Positions 39,786 through 52,989 of a DNA stretch of 64,000 nt are shown here, in pieces. The notes under the pieces were generated by a model that made no database searches, was not told the DNA's origin, and was given only the letters and a program-made list of their open reading frames with translations. The stretch is taken from NCBI RefSeq assembly GCF_027943255.1, contig NC_072892.1, positions 115,585,792 to 115,649,791 on the forward strand. Reading direction: 5' to 3'. This DNA is from Anastrepha obliqua (taxonomy: Eukaryota; Arthropoda; Insecta; Diptera; Tephritidae). Position numbers and translations under genes: made by a program. Positions within the stretch are counted from its first letter, which is position 1; every line of letters starts with the position of its first letter.

Positions 39786-42716
39786 CATTAGTCAATTCCA
39801 GTGGTGTTCTAACTAGTTGCCATTTCTACTGCATTATCCGCAAAAGTGTTGCCCGGTATCAATGCATACCGCGAAAACAAATTCTGGAACAATCTTTGGT
39901 TCGAGCAGCGACGTCAATATCCGTGGAAACCGTGTTTGCTGCAATAGCTGAATGACCTAATCGTTTGAAGGCTTGTGTAAAAGTAAATGGTGACCATTTC
40001 GTATGAAAATTAAAATTTTTTGTTAATATTTAAATGATAAAATAAAACTAATTTTATTAAAAAAAAGTATTATAATTTCATATCTATAACGGATCTAACT
40101 TGTAACAGAACATATGGTAGGATTAAGTACATAGTAAGGGAAATAAAGAGGTATGACTTGTATATTTGCCATATTAGCACCTTCTACAAATGGGCTAAAT
40201 AAAAAATTTTCAATTACTTTTTTGCAATTGTTTCTACATGAAGTCGCTCGTGTAAGTAATTACGATCATTTTGAACCCAGAATTATTAAAATCGGTTCAA
40301 GTTATGGGCGTTTAAAAAAAAAATTTTCTTATATAATTAAAAAAAATCGAGTTTGAGCCGAAAAACAAAATTGCCGATAACTCTTGAAAAAAATTTTTTT
40401 CGGGCGAAGAAAAAAATACGTGTCTCATTATTTTGACCAGAGAGCAACATATTTGAGTTACATCGAAATCGAAGAACATGACCCGAATAGCCCGGTTGAA
40501 TTGAAATGGAAAGCATCAATATAATATTTTGAACAATATTATTTTTCTGTTTTTTTTTTTTTAATTTCATCCAATTGGAAACAAAAGCTAGCAATAACTA
40601 ACAAGACCACTGATAAACAACTTCAATTATATAATACTTATGTAAAATTAAAAAGTTATCGTTTTTAGTGTAGGCGGCTTTCGCATCGCATCAAACTCCG
40701 CAGACAATGGCAAATAAAATGGACAGTCGGGATTAGATTACCAGAATGACCAAAATTTATATACGACCAGGAACTGCCACTTTACCCGCATTCCGGAAAA
40801 AAGCATATTTGGAATATTTTCTGTTATTGTAAATAATTTATGTTGTCCTATAAAATTGCGTTAACCAAAGCTCTAAGCCCCTCTATGAAAATAGTTTTTA
40901 AGAGACTTTTTTTTATAGTAGAAATGCGCTCGTAGCCGAAGAGTAACCGTTATACGATATTTTGAAAAATTGAAAGGTGGTCATTCTAAAACTACTAGCT
41001 TAAAAGATATTTCATTGAATTATCACGTATACGCCATGTTGTACATTAAGCATATTCATCATCATTTCCTCTGTCTGCTATCGGAGCGTAGGGCCATTAA
41101 GCATAGTAATATTACATTGCGACTGCAAAGATATACAAATTTATGTCACTGCTTATTAAGGCTATATTTATCCTTAAGACATTAGGTTTTAAGCTAATTC
41201 ATTAGTGTAAAGTGTTAACTTGATGGCTGCGACTTTCGTCTCAATGAGCCTCTAACCCAAGTGAAAAACAATTCTTGCTCCATCTGCAGTCAAACCAAAC
41301 CAGTAAAATTTTATTTGCTGTAACTTTGATATATTCTACGTTTATATATTTTTTTGCTATGAAGAACTCCTTAGAGGCAGCTTGTGCTAGACATTGCTTT
41401 AAGTACAATACTTTCCTTTTCTTATAGTTTGCGCATTGGAAATTCGTACTACCATAATCAATTTCGCCAAATAAATCATTTATTTTATTATATAACAATC
41501 GTAAATATTTTCTGTTTGAATCCCCTTACCCCCAACTTATGTGAGGAAAACTCATGTAGCTTAAATATGAAGATAATGTAAGATAAGTTTAATGTAACAA
41601 ACGATGTATGTTTCCATAGATGTCGACATAAAGGGAGTTGAAAAAGGGACCTTAAGTATTCAGTTTTATATTTCAATATACATAATATTTTATTTAATAA
41701 GGCGCCTGCAGTATCCAAACTATTAAGTTCTAGTGCTAATAAATTTTGGTCTCGGATAAAAGCATGTTTACTTGAGAACAATGATTAATTTTAATGGAAA
41801 TCATATACTCGTTATTTTGGGGCAACAATATTTCGAATCCCATTAAATTTTTTATTCGCGATTTTACGTGATATTTTATGTGGCAACACTACTCATTTTC
41901 TCTTTGTTCGAGTTGTCGTGTTTAAAACAAAAACAGCGACTTTTAAGAAGAGTATGTACATCTCTCTTAAAGAGTAGCGACCCTTCACCTCTCGAATTTA
42001 TTTAAAAAATGAATGAATTACAAGAAATTATAAGCAGAGTGAAAGCGTAAAAGAGTAAAAGAAAATTTTATATCTATATAGTAGGTGTGTATGCACTTAA
42101 ATTACTCTCTTTAGAAGAAATGTGCGCTCATACATATACATAAATGTGCTAGGCTTTTATTGAGAAAATGTGCATTTTGTGTAGCAGAGAGATTTGGCAA
42201 CTTAAGTAGAATCAAATAGAAAACGAGCATACCATAGGCATACATACATATTTAACAATTTTGTTTATATTTAGTAGAAGACAAAATAAAAATAAAAAAT
42301 ACAATAAAAGTTGAGAAAATATTAAAATATCTTTTACTAGGTTACATGACACGAACTACTAAACAAGCATCAAAATATATAGACTCGTCATGGCTGAAGG
42401 CTTTAACGTAAAACATACATGAATATTTTGGCCACCTATGTAGGTTACTTGCAATTAAAGGTAGACCGATTTTAAGTGCAGTTACGTCGATCGGATGGGG
42501 AAAGATCAGGGGACTAAGAAAATTGATGTGGTTTTTTAAATATATGATACTTTTTGTGTTGTAGTACTGCTAACCTTCTTATAGTGGCTCATATATCCAT
42601 CATTTTTTAAAAACCGTGGCTAACGTTTTATCCACGTTTTATCTTTTTTGATATTGAGAGTTCATAAATTCGAAGTTGATCATGATACAGTTATTACGTA
42701 TATACAGTTATAAACG
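39786..42716. other. Unannotated AT-rich stretch
   Basis: ORFs here are under 100 codons with no recognisable domain. No repeat boundary is evident to me. Confidence 0.3.
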
Positions 42717-42785
42717 TACACCACAAAGAAGAGGAGGAGCTCCGCCAAATATCCAAAAGGGATGTAAGGCCGATTACTTATTTCT
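42717..42785 (+). repeat. SINE 3' end fragment (copy H)
   Basis: Only the terminal segment is present: ACCACAAAGAAGAGGAGGAG, CTCCGCCAAATATCCAAAAG and GGATGTAAGGCCGATTACTT. Confidence 0.65.
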
Positions 42786-43701
42786 TTTTATAATTTTACT
42801 GTACGATTTCAAACTGCGTAGAAGAAAACTATGTGGAGTGCTTGGACTGGGTTCTGCTTGCTCAAAAATGGCTCTAAAGTGATTTCAGATCTTTTCAGTC
42901 GGCGCTTCTTTACCACCTACAGCTTTTCCCTGTATAGGGAGAATCAATTTATCTTTTTCTTATAACTGAATATTTCCTACTCTCATTTCATTTTATTTTC
43001 AATAAGAGTACTTAGAAAATTTCGAAAAATAAAAATCCTCTTTTAATATTTTTGAGAAAATAACCTAAAAAAAATTGCCGGAAAATATTTCGATTTACAA
43101 TTCAACGAAGGCTGGTGTCTAACGAGAAATAGTCGCAATGAATGCCTACATCTTCTTCCTTGAAGAGTGCTTTGATTGGATTCCAAAGAAAATGATGTCG
43201 GCAAAAAAATATTTTCTACATGAATTGGGTATTAACTTAGCCAAAAATTAAATTACCAATGGGTAGGTAAAAATAGAAATTACCCATCGCGTTCAATAAA
43301 GACCCGATGAGTCAAGTGGCTTGGGATAATATCCACCAAAGTCGGAAAACAATCGTAGACGATATGTAGTGTGTCATGCAGCAAGCGGGAGTAAAAAAGT
43401 TATAACCACGAAATGAATGTTTGTCTGTATGTCATCGATGAACTCAAAAACTACTGGACCGGTTATTACAAAAATTGGTATATATATGTATTTTTCCACG
43501 GGCAAGGTTTGTAGAATATGCTCATTGATGCCACTCGTGCACGTTAGCAGACATCTTTGCTAACAAGACAATCGAAATTAAGCAGTGGTTGGGTAAAAAA
43601 AAAATGGCATTGTGATGAGTTGGCTCATTGCTTGTCCATTGTAAAAATGTAAGTTTTCCCAAATTTAAACAACATTTGTATTGCAAAATTAAATTATTAG
43701 T
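42786..43701. other. Spacer
   Basis: Around 43430-43520 there is a block with AACTCAAAAACTACTGGACC of a kind I associate with repetitive DNA in insects, but I cannot assign it. Otherwise nothing. Confidence 0.3.
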
Positions 43702-44330
43702 ACAGCAAAACCCCTATATAACGAACATTGATAAAATGAAGTACTCAAATTAAGAAAATTTTTACGGATCACCGAAAAATGCTCTTACAAAAATGTTGCA
43801 TGGGTATAAGGAAAAAATGTTGAGTATGAAAAGCTTCGGAATATGTTGATGGTTAACCGCTTAATGATTTTGAACGAATAGTGCTCGCGAGTGGTAGACA
43901 TACTCTAACGCACCAACTCGAGTGCTGTTCGCATGTTTCGACATGTTTGTATTACCTAAGATACATGATACGTGCTTGACAATCGCTAATTGTAATTTTT
44001 TTAATTTTTAAAACTTTATACAATTTTTGTAAGTGTTTTTTTAAAGCGTATGAAAAATTCAACTTATTAATTTTTAGAAGTTTTTTTTTATATTTTATTA
44101 CATATATAATATTGAAATTATAAAACTATTCAATATAAACCCTTTATAAGCGGGAACAAATAAAATAACAGAATTTTTTTTCACCAATTCAAAGCTTTTA
44201 CTAAAGTATTCACTGTATGTTTTTCTTTATTTCATCTGAAAACAAAAACAAACCAAAAAGTAAAAACTAAACTTATAACAAATTAAAAAAAAAATTAAAT
44301 TATTCGTTATATCTAGGTTTTGATCATAAT
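43702..44330. mobile_element. Candidate pogo-like non-autonomous element
   Basis: The left end reads TACAGCAAAACCCCTATATAACGAAC. The right end at about 44307-44330, reverse-complemented, reads TCAAAACCTAGATATAACGAA, so imperfect inverted ends (about 22 bp) enclose roughly 630 bp. CAG-AAAACC-ATATAACGAA termini beside a TA are typical of pogo/Tigger relatives. No transposase is present inside and the right terminus is eroded. Confidence 0.45.
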
Positions 44331-46471
44331 TCAATTAATACAGGTTTGCTCACCTGCCAGGGAGTGTTGGTTGAAAAAACTGGAAAAATATATTTCATAC
44401 AAGCCCACATTTATGTCCATAAAAATTCAAGATTATGTTTTGTGAATTAATTTTTAAATTTAAAACTGATGGCGAAATTGCGAAGTTTCGCCAGTATGAA
44501 GCAAAATAGGGCTATAATGAATTCTGTCATAGAAGAAATTAATTAATCGTAAATTGAATTGACTAAAAACTTATTGAACATATTTACACCATACTTTACT
44601 AGGTTTTGCTCACCAAATCGCGATTATTCTTACATTACTAACTACATTCCTACATTCCTGTTTTGAAAAAATCTTCTTGTCGTCGGTACTGACATTCACG
44701 TGCTCTGGAAACGTGTCAAAAAATAACCCTTTCCCAGTATCTGCCGCATGCCGAATGGACTTTTGAATACTAGTACTGTACTTTGCCAAGCTTCCTCTGG
44801 ACATTTCATCCACTCATATTAAGGAAACAAGTTCCGTCAATCCCAACTTTTTTATAATGAAGCCTGCAATGTTATCGGTCGCGTCGGAACTACCCAATTA
44901 TTTTCCTTGTTGTAACTCTTTGGGAAATTCTAGCTCTTTGCAAACCATTAATTCTTTCAAAGTCACCACAATAACTAATCAGAGAAATCACCAGTAATAA
45001 AGCGTTTTGAAATCTCCATTAATGTATCGGGTTGCCTCAATTACTCTATCATGTCCTGACTTAGCGATATATCAGGAAGTATTCCATGTCATACTAGCCT
45101 GCATATACCAATACAAACTCTTGAGCGAGGTGCTGCTCGTAAACAGAACATTTTGAAAATGAAATGTTTTTTCTACCAATTTTACTTTCCCTCCACTTTT
45201 ACTCAAAATTTTTAGAGCGATCAATTCAGTGTTTTGCTAAGGGAGCCAATTAGTCAAGGGAGAACGAGAAAGCTGAGCAAACCTTTTATAGGTGATTCAT
45301 GGTTTTGATATTCTTTAAATATGGCGAAACTAAATATAAAAAAAAAATTGTTGCTCTTTTCGTTTATTCCTTCCTGCTCTGTTACTTTGTTATATCGAGG
45401 TTTCACTGTGTGCAGCATCTACTGTTGCTATTAAATAATAATAATAGATCTATAACATTTTCGTTTCTTTGCTACTCTGTTACAAACATATTAGTTGAAA
45501 TTCAATTTGTAGTTATGATAGTTAATAAGCATGATAAAATATATATGCACAATATCCATATTTCCTTTATCTTTGCTTATACTAAGCAAATCATTAATTT
45601 TCTTCGGTAATAATTTATTTCACTCTAATTTTGTGCCGTTTTCGTGCACAAAATGAAACAAATTCCTCAAAGTGTGTGAATTTTCGTTTGCTCATCGTTG
45701 GGATGATAAGCATTTTAATTTCCTTCTTTCGACTTCGCTATTGTTCCATTTTATTCACTACGTTTGTACAATTGTTGTTATATGGAATTTTTTGTTTGTC
45801 GCCTTTCTAAGTGAGTTGATTTTTTGCTGCTTAAGTTTGCTTTTCTTTCAGCTTCATGATTTTTGCTGTCTTCTCTAGTTATTTGTCGTGATATCAGTTG
45901 ATTATGCACGTGAGCCGGTTGGTGATTGAGGGTGTTAGGGGAAGTAATATACATTTTCCTGTAGCCCAGGAAATTGCCTGTTATATGAGCGTCTTGAGTT
46001 AGCGACATTTACTGCTGTCATTTTATACTACCTTTTTACATCCACCCAACCCATTTTACGGAAGTACTTAACGCTCATTACGCACATAAGCGCATAAATA
46101 TCAGCTAAATGCTAACAAGCAACTGGCCAAGAGCAACACGAACATAATGTGGATGGTGGTAAAAGTAGTAAGGGCTTTAATAATTTGGCAAATTTCGTAG
46201 CAAAACCAAAACAACAATAACACAACAATAATAAAAACACTAAACAGTTTCGGTAGTGCAAACACTAGCGCCAGCGGGGAGATTCTGTGCTCTTCAACCA
46301 TTCTGAAATTTTAATCATTGTAATGTACGGCAGATAGGCGTATTTGCCGTAGGGCGTTGCCTGAGGTAGTTCAAATTCTTGTTTGAGGCAGTCGCATGAT
46401 TGAGTAGTCCGTCCAGCGTACTCTTTAATATTCAGTTTATATTTTGATGCTGAATTTACATCGGTAAATTA
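44331..46471. other. Unannotated AT-rich stretch
   Basis: Contains only short ORFs (the largest is 103 codons at 45299-45610), AT-rich with no domain. Nothing is supported. Confidence 0.3.
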
Positions 46472-47703
46472 CTACTGTGGGCAAAAAGTAAGGTGAATTT
46501 ATTTGTCAAAGTTCGCGGGATTAAAATTTCGCTCTAGTTATTTTTTTCATGAGTTGGCAGCACTGTTAATAACATCTGGGCCAACTTTCATGTGAATGTC
46601 ATTATCAGTAATACATTTACGCTTGTGTTTACCAAACGACCAAGAGTACATTTTTCGATTTTTACAATGTCTGATCTGATTGAGCAGAGAAGTGCCATCA
46701 AATTTTGTTTGCGGAATGAAATTTTGGCTGCGAAAACGTTTAGCATGTTGCAGAAGGCATTTGGTGATTCGACCATGTCGCAGAAAAATTTTTATAAGTG
46801 GTACAAAGACTTCAAAGAGGGTCGAGAACGTGTTGATGATTTGGAGCGCTCCGGACGACCATCGACGTCAACAGATGACCAACACGTCAATAAAGTGAAG
46901 GAGTTAGTGCTCAAAAATCGTCGGTTGACTGTTAAAGACGTTACTGATATGATCGGAATATCAGAAGAATCTGTGAAAACCATTTTGACCATTTAGGCCT
47001 ACGAAAAGTCAAATCTCGTTTGGTATCGAAAACTCTCAATTTCTTGGAAAAAAGTCGTCGCGTTGATGTGTGTGAAACAATGCTTTCAGACTATCAAGAC
47101 AAGCTCAAATGCATCATTATGGGAAATGAGACTTGGATTTATGTTTACGACCCTGAAACAATCGACCAATCAAGCGAATATCGTGCTAAAGGCGAGGCCA
47201 GAAAGATAAGAGCACGTCCAAGTCGTTCAAAAATAAAGGTCATGATGACAGTTTTTTCGATTTTCGTGGTGTGGTGCACTATGAATTCCTTCCACCTGGC
47301 CAAACTGTTAATAAGGAATATTATTTGAGCGTTATGCGTCGTTTACGTGAAGCATTTGGTCATTTCGTGACCATTTCTCCAAAAATTTCACGCATATCGT
47401 TCCGCAACCACAGTATTCGCCTGATTTGGTTCCGTGTGACTTCTGGCTATTCCCAAAACTCAAGAGACCACTCCGGGGAACGCGTTTCGAGTCGATTGAG
47501 GAGATAAGAGCTGAATCGAAGAAGGTGCTGAGGGCTATACCGGAAATGGACTATTTGGCATGTTTCGGGGATTGGAAAAATCGTTGGCATAAGTGTATTT
47601 CATCGAGAGGGGATTATTTTGAAGGGGATAAAATTGATTTACAAGAATAAATAAAGATTTTTCATTTTACAACCAAATTCACCTTACTTTTTGCCCACAG
47701 TAG
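46472..47703 (+). mobile_element. Mariner transposon with intact ends and inactivated transposase
   Basis: Inverted terminal repeats of about 29 bp (starting CTACTGTGGGCAAAAAGTAA) match at 46472-46500 and 47675-47703, each flanked by the target dinucleotide TA. Length is 1232 bp. The transposase starts at ATG 46667 (MSDLIEQRSAIKFC) and has the HTH region (SQKNFYKWYKDF, SGRPSTSTDDQHVNK, NRRLTVKDVTDMIGIS). It shifts frame after KTIL and again at about 47250. The first catalytic Asp is Asn (MGNETWIY at about 47130). A deletion between RRLREAF and FSKNFTHIVPQP removes the HDN segment with the second Asp. The third Asp remains (YSPDLVPCDFW). Confidence 0.93.
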
Positions 47704-48899
47704 TACATTTAATTACTATTTCAATTTGTATTGACTCTCCTTTTAGGTTAATCACGTAACATTGCTATTATTTTTGCTTTAAGGTATTGTTTTAACAAGG
47801 TAAAATCATTTCCTGGTTGGCCTTTAAAATATTTTAACAGAACTCGAATTAATTTATGAATTAATTTTTTTTATCAGTTTAGAATTTTCCGACTCGCATA
47901 TCGACAAATTTCTATATACTGGCCTTAATTGTTCGCATTTTTATACCATAACACCACCTTTCGATAAGCAGAAAGCCAAAAAAAAAAAACTCGAGGTGGT
48001 GGAGACATTAAGACTAAATTTGCGAGTAATGCACCTATTGCTCATGCGCTTCGGGAATTTAATGCTTGATCTAATTCGAACATGCTTGATTTTAATAATA
48101 TCTATGTACCTCCGATTTTGTAAAAATTAGCATTTAATTGCTTAGCATGGTAATTATATTAATTGATAATATTTTAATTGTCCAATTCGGTCTGCTGGTT
48201 ATATTTTTGCTAATCTATAATAATGTGTTTCCACCAAACTTATCAGAATATGAGCGAAATGCTAGGACATCCATAAATATCGATTTTGCTTTTAACACTT
48301 AGTAGGTCCACATTCCGCAAAAATATTTTTTCTTATAGCTTAACATTAAATCTCAATGCCTACATTAGCTTCTATTTCTCGTTTTTTATATGTAGAAGCG
48401 CTGATTTGGTATATTGAAAGTTTACCATAAAACAATATTCACGTATTATATATTAAAAAATTTAACTTTATTGAAAAAAAAATTCTCATTTTTTGCTTTT
48501 TAATAATTCATTGTCAACCCCATACGGCTTGATGCCGTTTCTAGCCAGTCCATTGCACATATCGCTTTTATATGCTTTATTTATTCATATTTTAATTTAT
48601 TGATGCTGAGTATGGTACATACATCTGTGATGAGAATAATAGCAGCCCGACATATAGCAAAGTTTTAACTGGTTACGTATTTTAATTATTTTTTTTTTAT
48701 AAAAATAGAGTTCAAATCATGAGTTGGACAGCCTTATAAAGTGTTTCACCAAAGAGGATACAAAATACATGTAAAAAACTATCAAATATAAATACAGAGT
48801 ATTTAAAACGACGCGCCTAGATGTTGTTAAAAAAACATGTACAAATTTTGATTTAGATTTAAGGTTTCACTATTTCTATTCAAAGTACGGCTCTTAACA
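47704..48899. other. AT-rich spacer
   Basis: I see no ORF or repeat that I can support. Confidence 0.3.
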
Positions 48900-49245
48900 A
48901 TTTTATATGAAAAATCACATAATTAAATGTCCATCATGAGAACATCTAAAGGTAAAATCTTCCAAACACTCGATTTCGATTTATGAATCGTTGAGAATGT
49001 CGAGAAATCGATGTTGAAGGTTGTTCAGCAACATTTCGCTACAGCAGCTATATTCTCCACAGAACGTCCAGTTTTTGCTCTGCCAGTTTTTTTTTTATCC
49101 ACAAAACCAGTTTCTTGAAAATGTTCATAAACTTTTGAATTGTCGACTTCTTATTTCTATCAAAAAAATCACGAATTTTCCAATACGTTCTAATTAAGGA
49201 TCCATCGTTTTCATAATAAGTTACAATAATTTTAACCCGTTATTC
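48900..49245 (-). mobile_element. DDE transposase fragment, N-terminal HTH (DUF4817-like)
   Basis: Across two minus-strand frames the translation gives NDGSLIRTYWKIRDFF, then QETGFVDKKKTGRAKTGRSV, ENIAAVAK and finally SSVWKIL. The order and the RSVENIAAV string match the HTH N-terminus of Tc1/mariner-like transposases common in insects. The frame is shifted at least once and there is no catalytic domain nearby. Confidence 0.55.
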
Positions 49246-49794
49246 TATCGCGTGAAAGTGTAGATCTGTCTACTTACCAAATGTCAAAGATGACTCAAAA
49301 AAGGTATCGTCTAGGAACTATTTACCAATGCTATCAAATGTAAAATTTTTGCATCAGATTGAAATTTTCAAAGAAGTAGTTTTTAATTAACACGAAATTA
49401 ATATGGAGATTAATACTTATTAAAGTAATACGAAGAATAAAGTGTACCGAGAATTCATTTTTGATACCTAATTTTTATTACAAAAAACCAAAACACGTGA
49501 TGAGGCTCCAAGGCGAATTTTATTTAATTTCATAGCAATGTAATAGGAAAAGTGACTATAGATATATAATTTTTTTATGTGTAAATCCAACTAAAACATG
49601 TAAACAACAAATAATTTTATAATATGATATTTAAAAAATTTATTTTTCGTTTTTTTTTTTAAATCGAACTTTTTTTTATAATTTATAAGCATTTACATTC
49701 ATTTTTAATTTCAACGAGGTGTTTTTTTGTACACTTTATCTTCATAGCCATCACATCCTCTCTATTTTCCTCAATCCTCAATAATATATATATA
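49246..49794. other. AT-rich spacer
   Basis: Contains poly(T)/poly(A) tracts around 49640-49680. Nothing coding is seen. Confidence 0.35.
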
Positions 49795-50079
49795 TTTAAT
49801 TGGCGCGTACACCCTTTTTGGGTGTTTGGAAGAGCTCCTCCTCCTATTTGTGGTGTGCGTCTTGATGTTGTCTCACAAATGGAGACGGCAGATATTTTTT
49901 ATGAGGAGCTTTTTCATGGCAGAAATACACTCGGAGGTTTGCCATTGCCTGCCGAGAGGCGACCGCTATTAGAAAAAACGTTTTCTTACTTTTTTGGTCT
50001 TTCACCGAGATTCAAACCTACGTTCTCTCTGTGAATTCCAAATAGTAGTCACGCACCAACCCATTCTTCTACGGTGGCA
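49795..50079 (-). repeat. tRNA-derived SINE, full length (copy I)
   Basis: A complete minus-strand copy. It has an AATTGGCGCGTACACCCTTT 3' end, GAGCTCCTCCTCCTATTTGT, TTATGAGGAGCTTTTTCATG, the CGACCGCTATTAGAAAAAAC block, the B-box complement AGATTCAAACCTACG and a head ending CTACGGTGGC. Confidence 0.92.
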
Positions 50080-50199
50080 AATCCTCAATAATAGCTTTTT
50101 TTAAAGTTTGGTGGGCTTGAAATTGTCTTTAGAGCTATGCCCTCATATACATAATTTTTTTATTTAAGAAATGGCGAGTGGGCGTTAATACACTTCATA

Positions 50200-50560
50200 C
50201 TCGTGTAGGTTCCTTTAACTCCTATTTAGAGACTAGGGTGTCAACTACTCCTCTTCGCACACGAACACGGCTGTGTGCTAGGAATCTCAATTCGTTCCAT
50301 GTTAGGTCAAGAGCTTTCATTTATTATATGTATCTGTACAGCGTCGCCAGGTAGTGCGCGGCCTGTCAATTCTTCAATCGGCTTGCAGAAAAGAATTCCA
50401 GCGCACCTCTTATTTAGCAACGTTTTCGTCGCTCTTTCTCAGCGTGTGACCGGTCCACTGCAATTTCCTTTTCCGTATTTCGGTTGCTATATTCACCTGT
50501 GAGGCTTTCCTCAACAAATCGACATCGATCATTGTTCGCGGCCCGAAGAAAGTTTTAAAT
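50200..50560 (-). mobile_element. RTE-like LINE, C-terminal fragment
   Basis: The minus strand reads VNIATEIRKRKLQWTGHTLR, a GRP-type RPRTTWRR segment, and DLTWNELRFLAHSRVRVRRG then VVDTL. These match the IRKRKWRWIGHTLRK...W..L...A.DR.RWR..V..L tail of RTE-type reverse transcriptases. It has frameshifts and is 3'-terminal only. Confidence 0.65.
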
Positions 50561-51105
50561 TTAATTCACACATAAAAAAATTGCATGCAGTCACTTTTCC
50601 TATTACCATAATAAAGAATTACATATAGTTTTCTATGTAGCGAGATTTTGAGATTCTTTAAATAGAAAATAAATATTAAAAATAATTTTTTTTGTGTACG
50701 ATGTTGAGCAATGCGGAGCATATGCTTTGTACGAATTATGGAAAATTTATTTGATATGGAGAAAATGCATAAGACCGCAAACAAAAGAAAATTGTGAAAA
50801 ATCTATTCGATTGACTTGCACTTTATTACACCAGAATTGAATAATCTAACATTTAAATTTCTAAGAGTTCTAATTATAAAAGTCCGAACTTTTATAAATT
50901 TTTACTAATTTTGAAATGTGAAGTCATACGGTTTTTTTGTTTAATATAAATTCTATTTTTATAAAAAAATTAATTAAAACAAATAAGTAGTCAAAACTTT
51001 GCAATATGTCGCGATGCTATTATTGTGCACACAGGTGTAAATAATTTTAGTATTTTTTAAGCGTAAAATACTTTATGCTTGCTTTGTTTCGCCCTACAAT
51101 CCATT
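50561..51105. other. AT-rich spacer
   Basis: I see no supported feature here. Confidence 0.3.
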
Positions 51106-51412
51106 TATGCATGCTTTTAGTTCTCGAAGCTACGAAAGCAATGCCGCAGAAGAATCTCAAGAACTCGAGGACAACCCTTTGTCATTATGTCAGTTGCATG
51201 GACATTATCGCCATGACCATCACTTCAGTGCCGCTTTACCGTTTAGCTATGGCAACCCAAACACATACCAGCACTTACGGATACTTATAGAAACAAAGAA
51301 CTCTTTAAGTCGAGCAACCATCACCATTTGGACGCATGCAGCTGCAACTCGTTCGCCTATTACACCAAGATTTTTACTTTCTTGTTGCATTTTTTGTTTT
51401 GTTTCTTTTTGA
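51106..51412 (+). other. Possible isolated exon (unidentified)
   Basis: A polypyrimidine-AG site (TGCATGCTTTTAG, ending at about 51119) precedes an open frame with balanced codon use and higher GC than its flanks. The frame includes SSRSYESNAAEESQELEDNP and LCQLHGHYRHDHHFSAALP. No clear donor follows, the frame runs to a chance stop at 51412, and another ORF overlaps it. It could be an exon of a long gene or chance. Confidence 0.2.
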
Positions 51413-52989
51413 ACTCTTCGTACTACATCGCTATTGATATTGTTTGTTAGCTACTTGTTGTTGTTTGCTTTCTTAGTGTCATCATAATTGTGGTAGTTTA
51501 TTGTTGTCTTTTCTTCAGTCATCGTTGTTCTAAGAAGTGATGCTCTTAAGTAGTCCAGTAAGTCTCGGTCGTTAGGTATAAATAAAAAATATTTATTTGT
51601 GAAAACGTTTAGCATTGCGTGCGTTCATCTCCAGCTCAGCTACGCCCACCTTAGTACCTCAGCTCCTTCGGCTATGTGAAGCTCACTTCTAAACAAAGCA
51701 GCTGTGTTCATTTGGGCGATGATACTTAAGAGAATCGCGCATTGTAGTCGAGTTCGTTTCTTTTTTAGCGCCTTTTGCGTTTGACAAACAACGGTTGAGT
51801 GCACGTACATACATATCTATGTATACAATGTACAGTACGAGTATGTAAAGGGTGGTGCAAATACGTATTTTATGGATTAAATGGAGGGCCCTATGTTATT
51901 TGTATTTATACTCTTATAACAGCCTCGGCTGCGCATGGTTGCTTGCGCATTGAATTCAATTTTTTCTATTAAATATCACAAAAAGTTAGTTCTGTACCGT
52001 TGGCCGATATTGCCAATTCGACAGTTGGTTCTATGTTATCGGAACAACTTGAGTTAAAATCTGTCCAGCGACTTTCATTTCGGTAAACTGAATGGGGGAA
52101 ATTTTTTCTGATGTTAAAACAACAACCGGTATAGCGTTTTCAGGAGCATTTTCGAAAATAATGGGGCACCACTCATAATCTGATGATGGCATCGCAACAT
52201 TCACATTCGTGTTTTAAATTTGGTAATCCTTAGCTGTTAGCTGTGGAAAAAACTAAAATACAAATTGTTTTGATAGTTTATATAAATTTGATGTTATAAC
52301 GATTTTCACCCGAAAATTATTTTTCGTGTCCCTTCTTTAAGGAGTCCCGGTGGTCAAAAGCTCGAAAATTTAAGATATTTTCTAGAATTTTGTTTATAAT
52401 AAAATAATGCAAAACGATATTTAATTTTTTTAGGTTTTTTATTTAACTTTTTTTACATACAAGAATGAATAAAATTTAATTTAATAATAATTTTAAGAAT
52501 GGCGCTGAAGTTGAAACACAATTTATCTGAAACATAAAAGCCAAAAATTTATTAATTAATAATTTAGTATGACTAGCTATTTCCCGCTGCTAGAATTAAA
52601 AAAAAAAATTTTACAAAGTAGTGCTGTTTTCAATTCGACACTCTAAAAATTTGGGGGTTTTTTCAGGTTTTTAATCAAAAAAAAAAAAAAAAGAGAAATA
52701 ATTTAAATAATGATATGATTCTAATATAGGTGACGGCCATTGATGTTGTGAATAACATATTAAAATTTCAGACGATTCGGTTGAATAGTTTTTAGACAAC
52801 ACCAGCCCGAAAAAAGTCGTTTCGAGGTAAATGAGTTTAAAGTTTTGAGGTACAGGAGCGGACGGGCCGCTCTCTACATAGGTAATGGGCTGTAGAAGCT
52901 ATAATATTGGGAATTTCCGTATGAAAATTGCACAGTATATTCTTAAGGTACTATACTTCCGAAATATCGAAAAAAACAAGAAATCAAAA
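51413..52989. other. Unannotated stretch
   Basis: Mixed TTG-rich and AT-rich sequence with a poly(A) run at 52676-52693. I see no gene or repeat that I can support. Confidence 0.3.
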
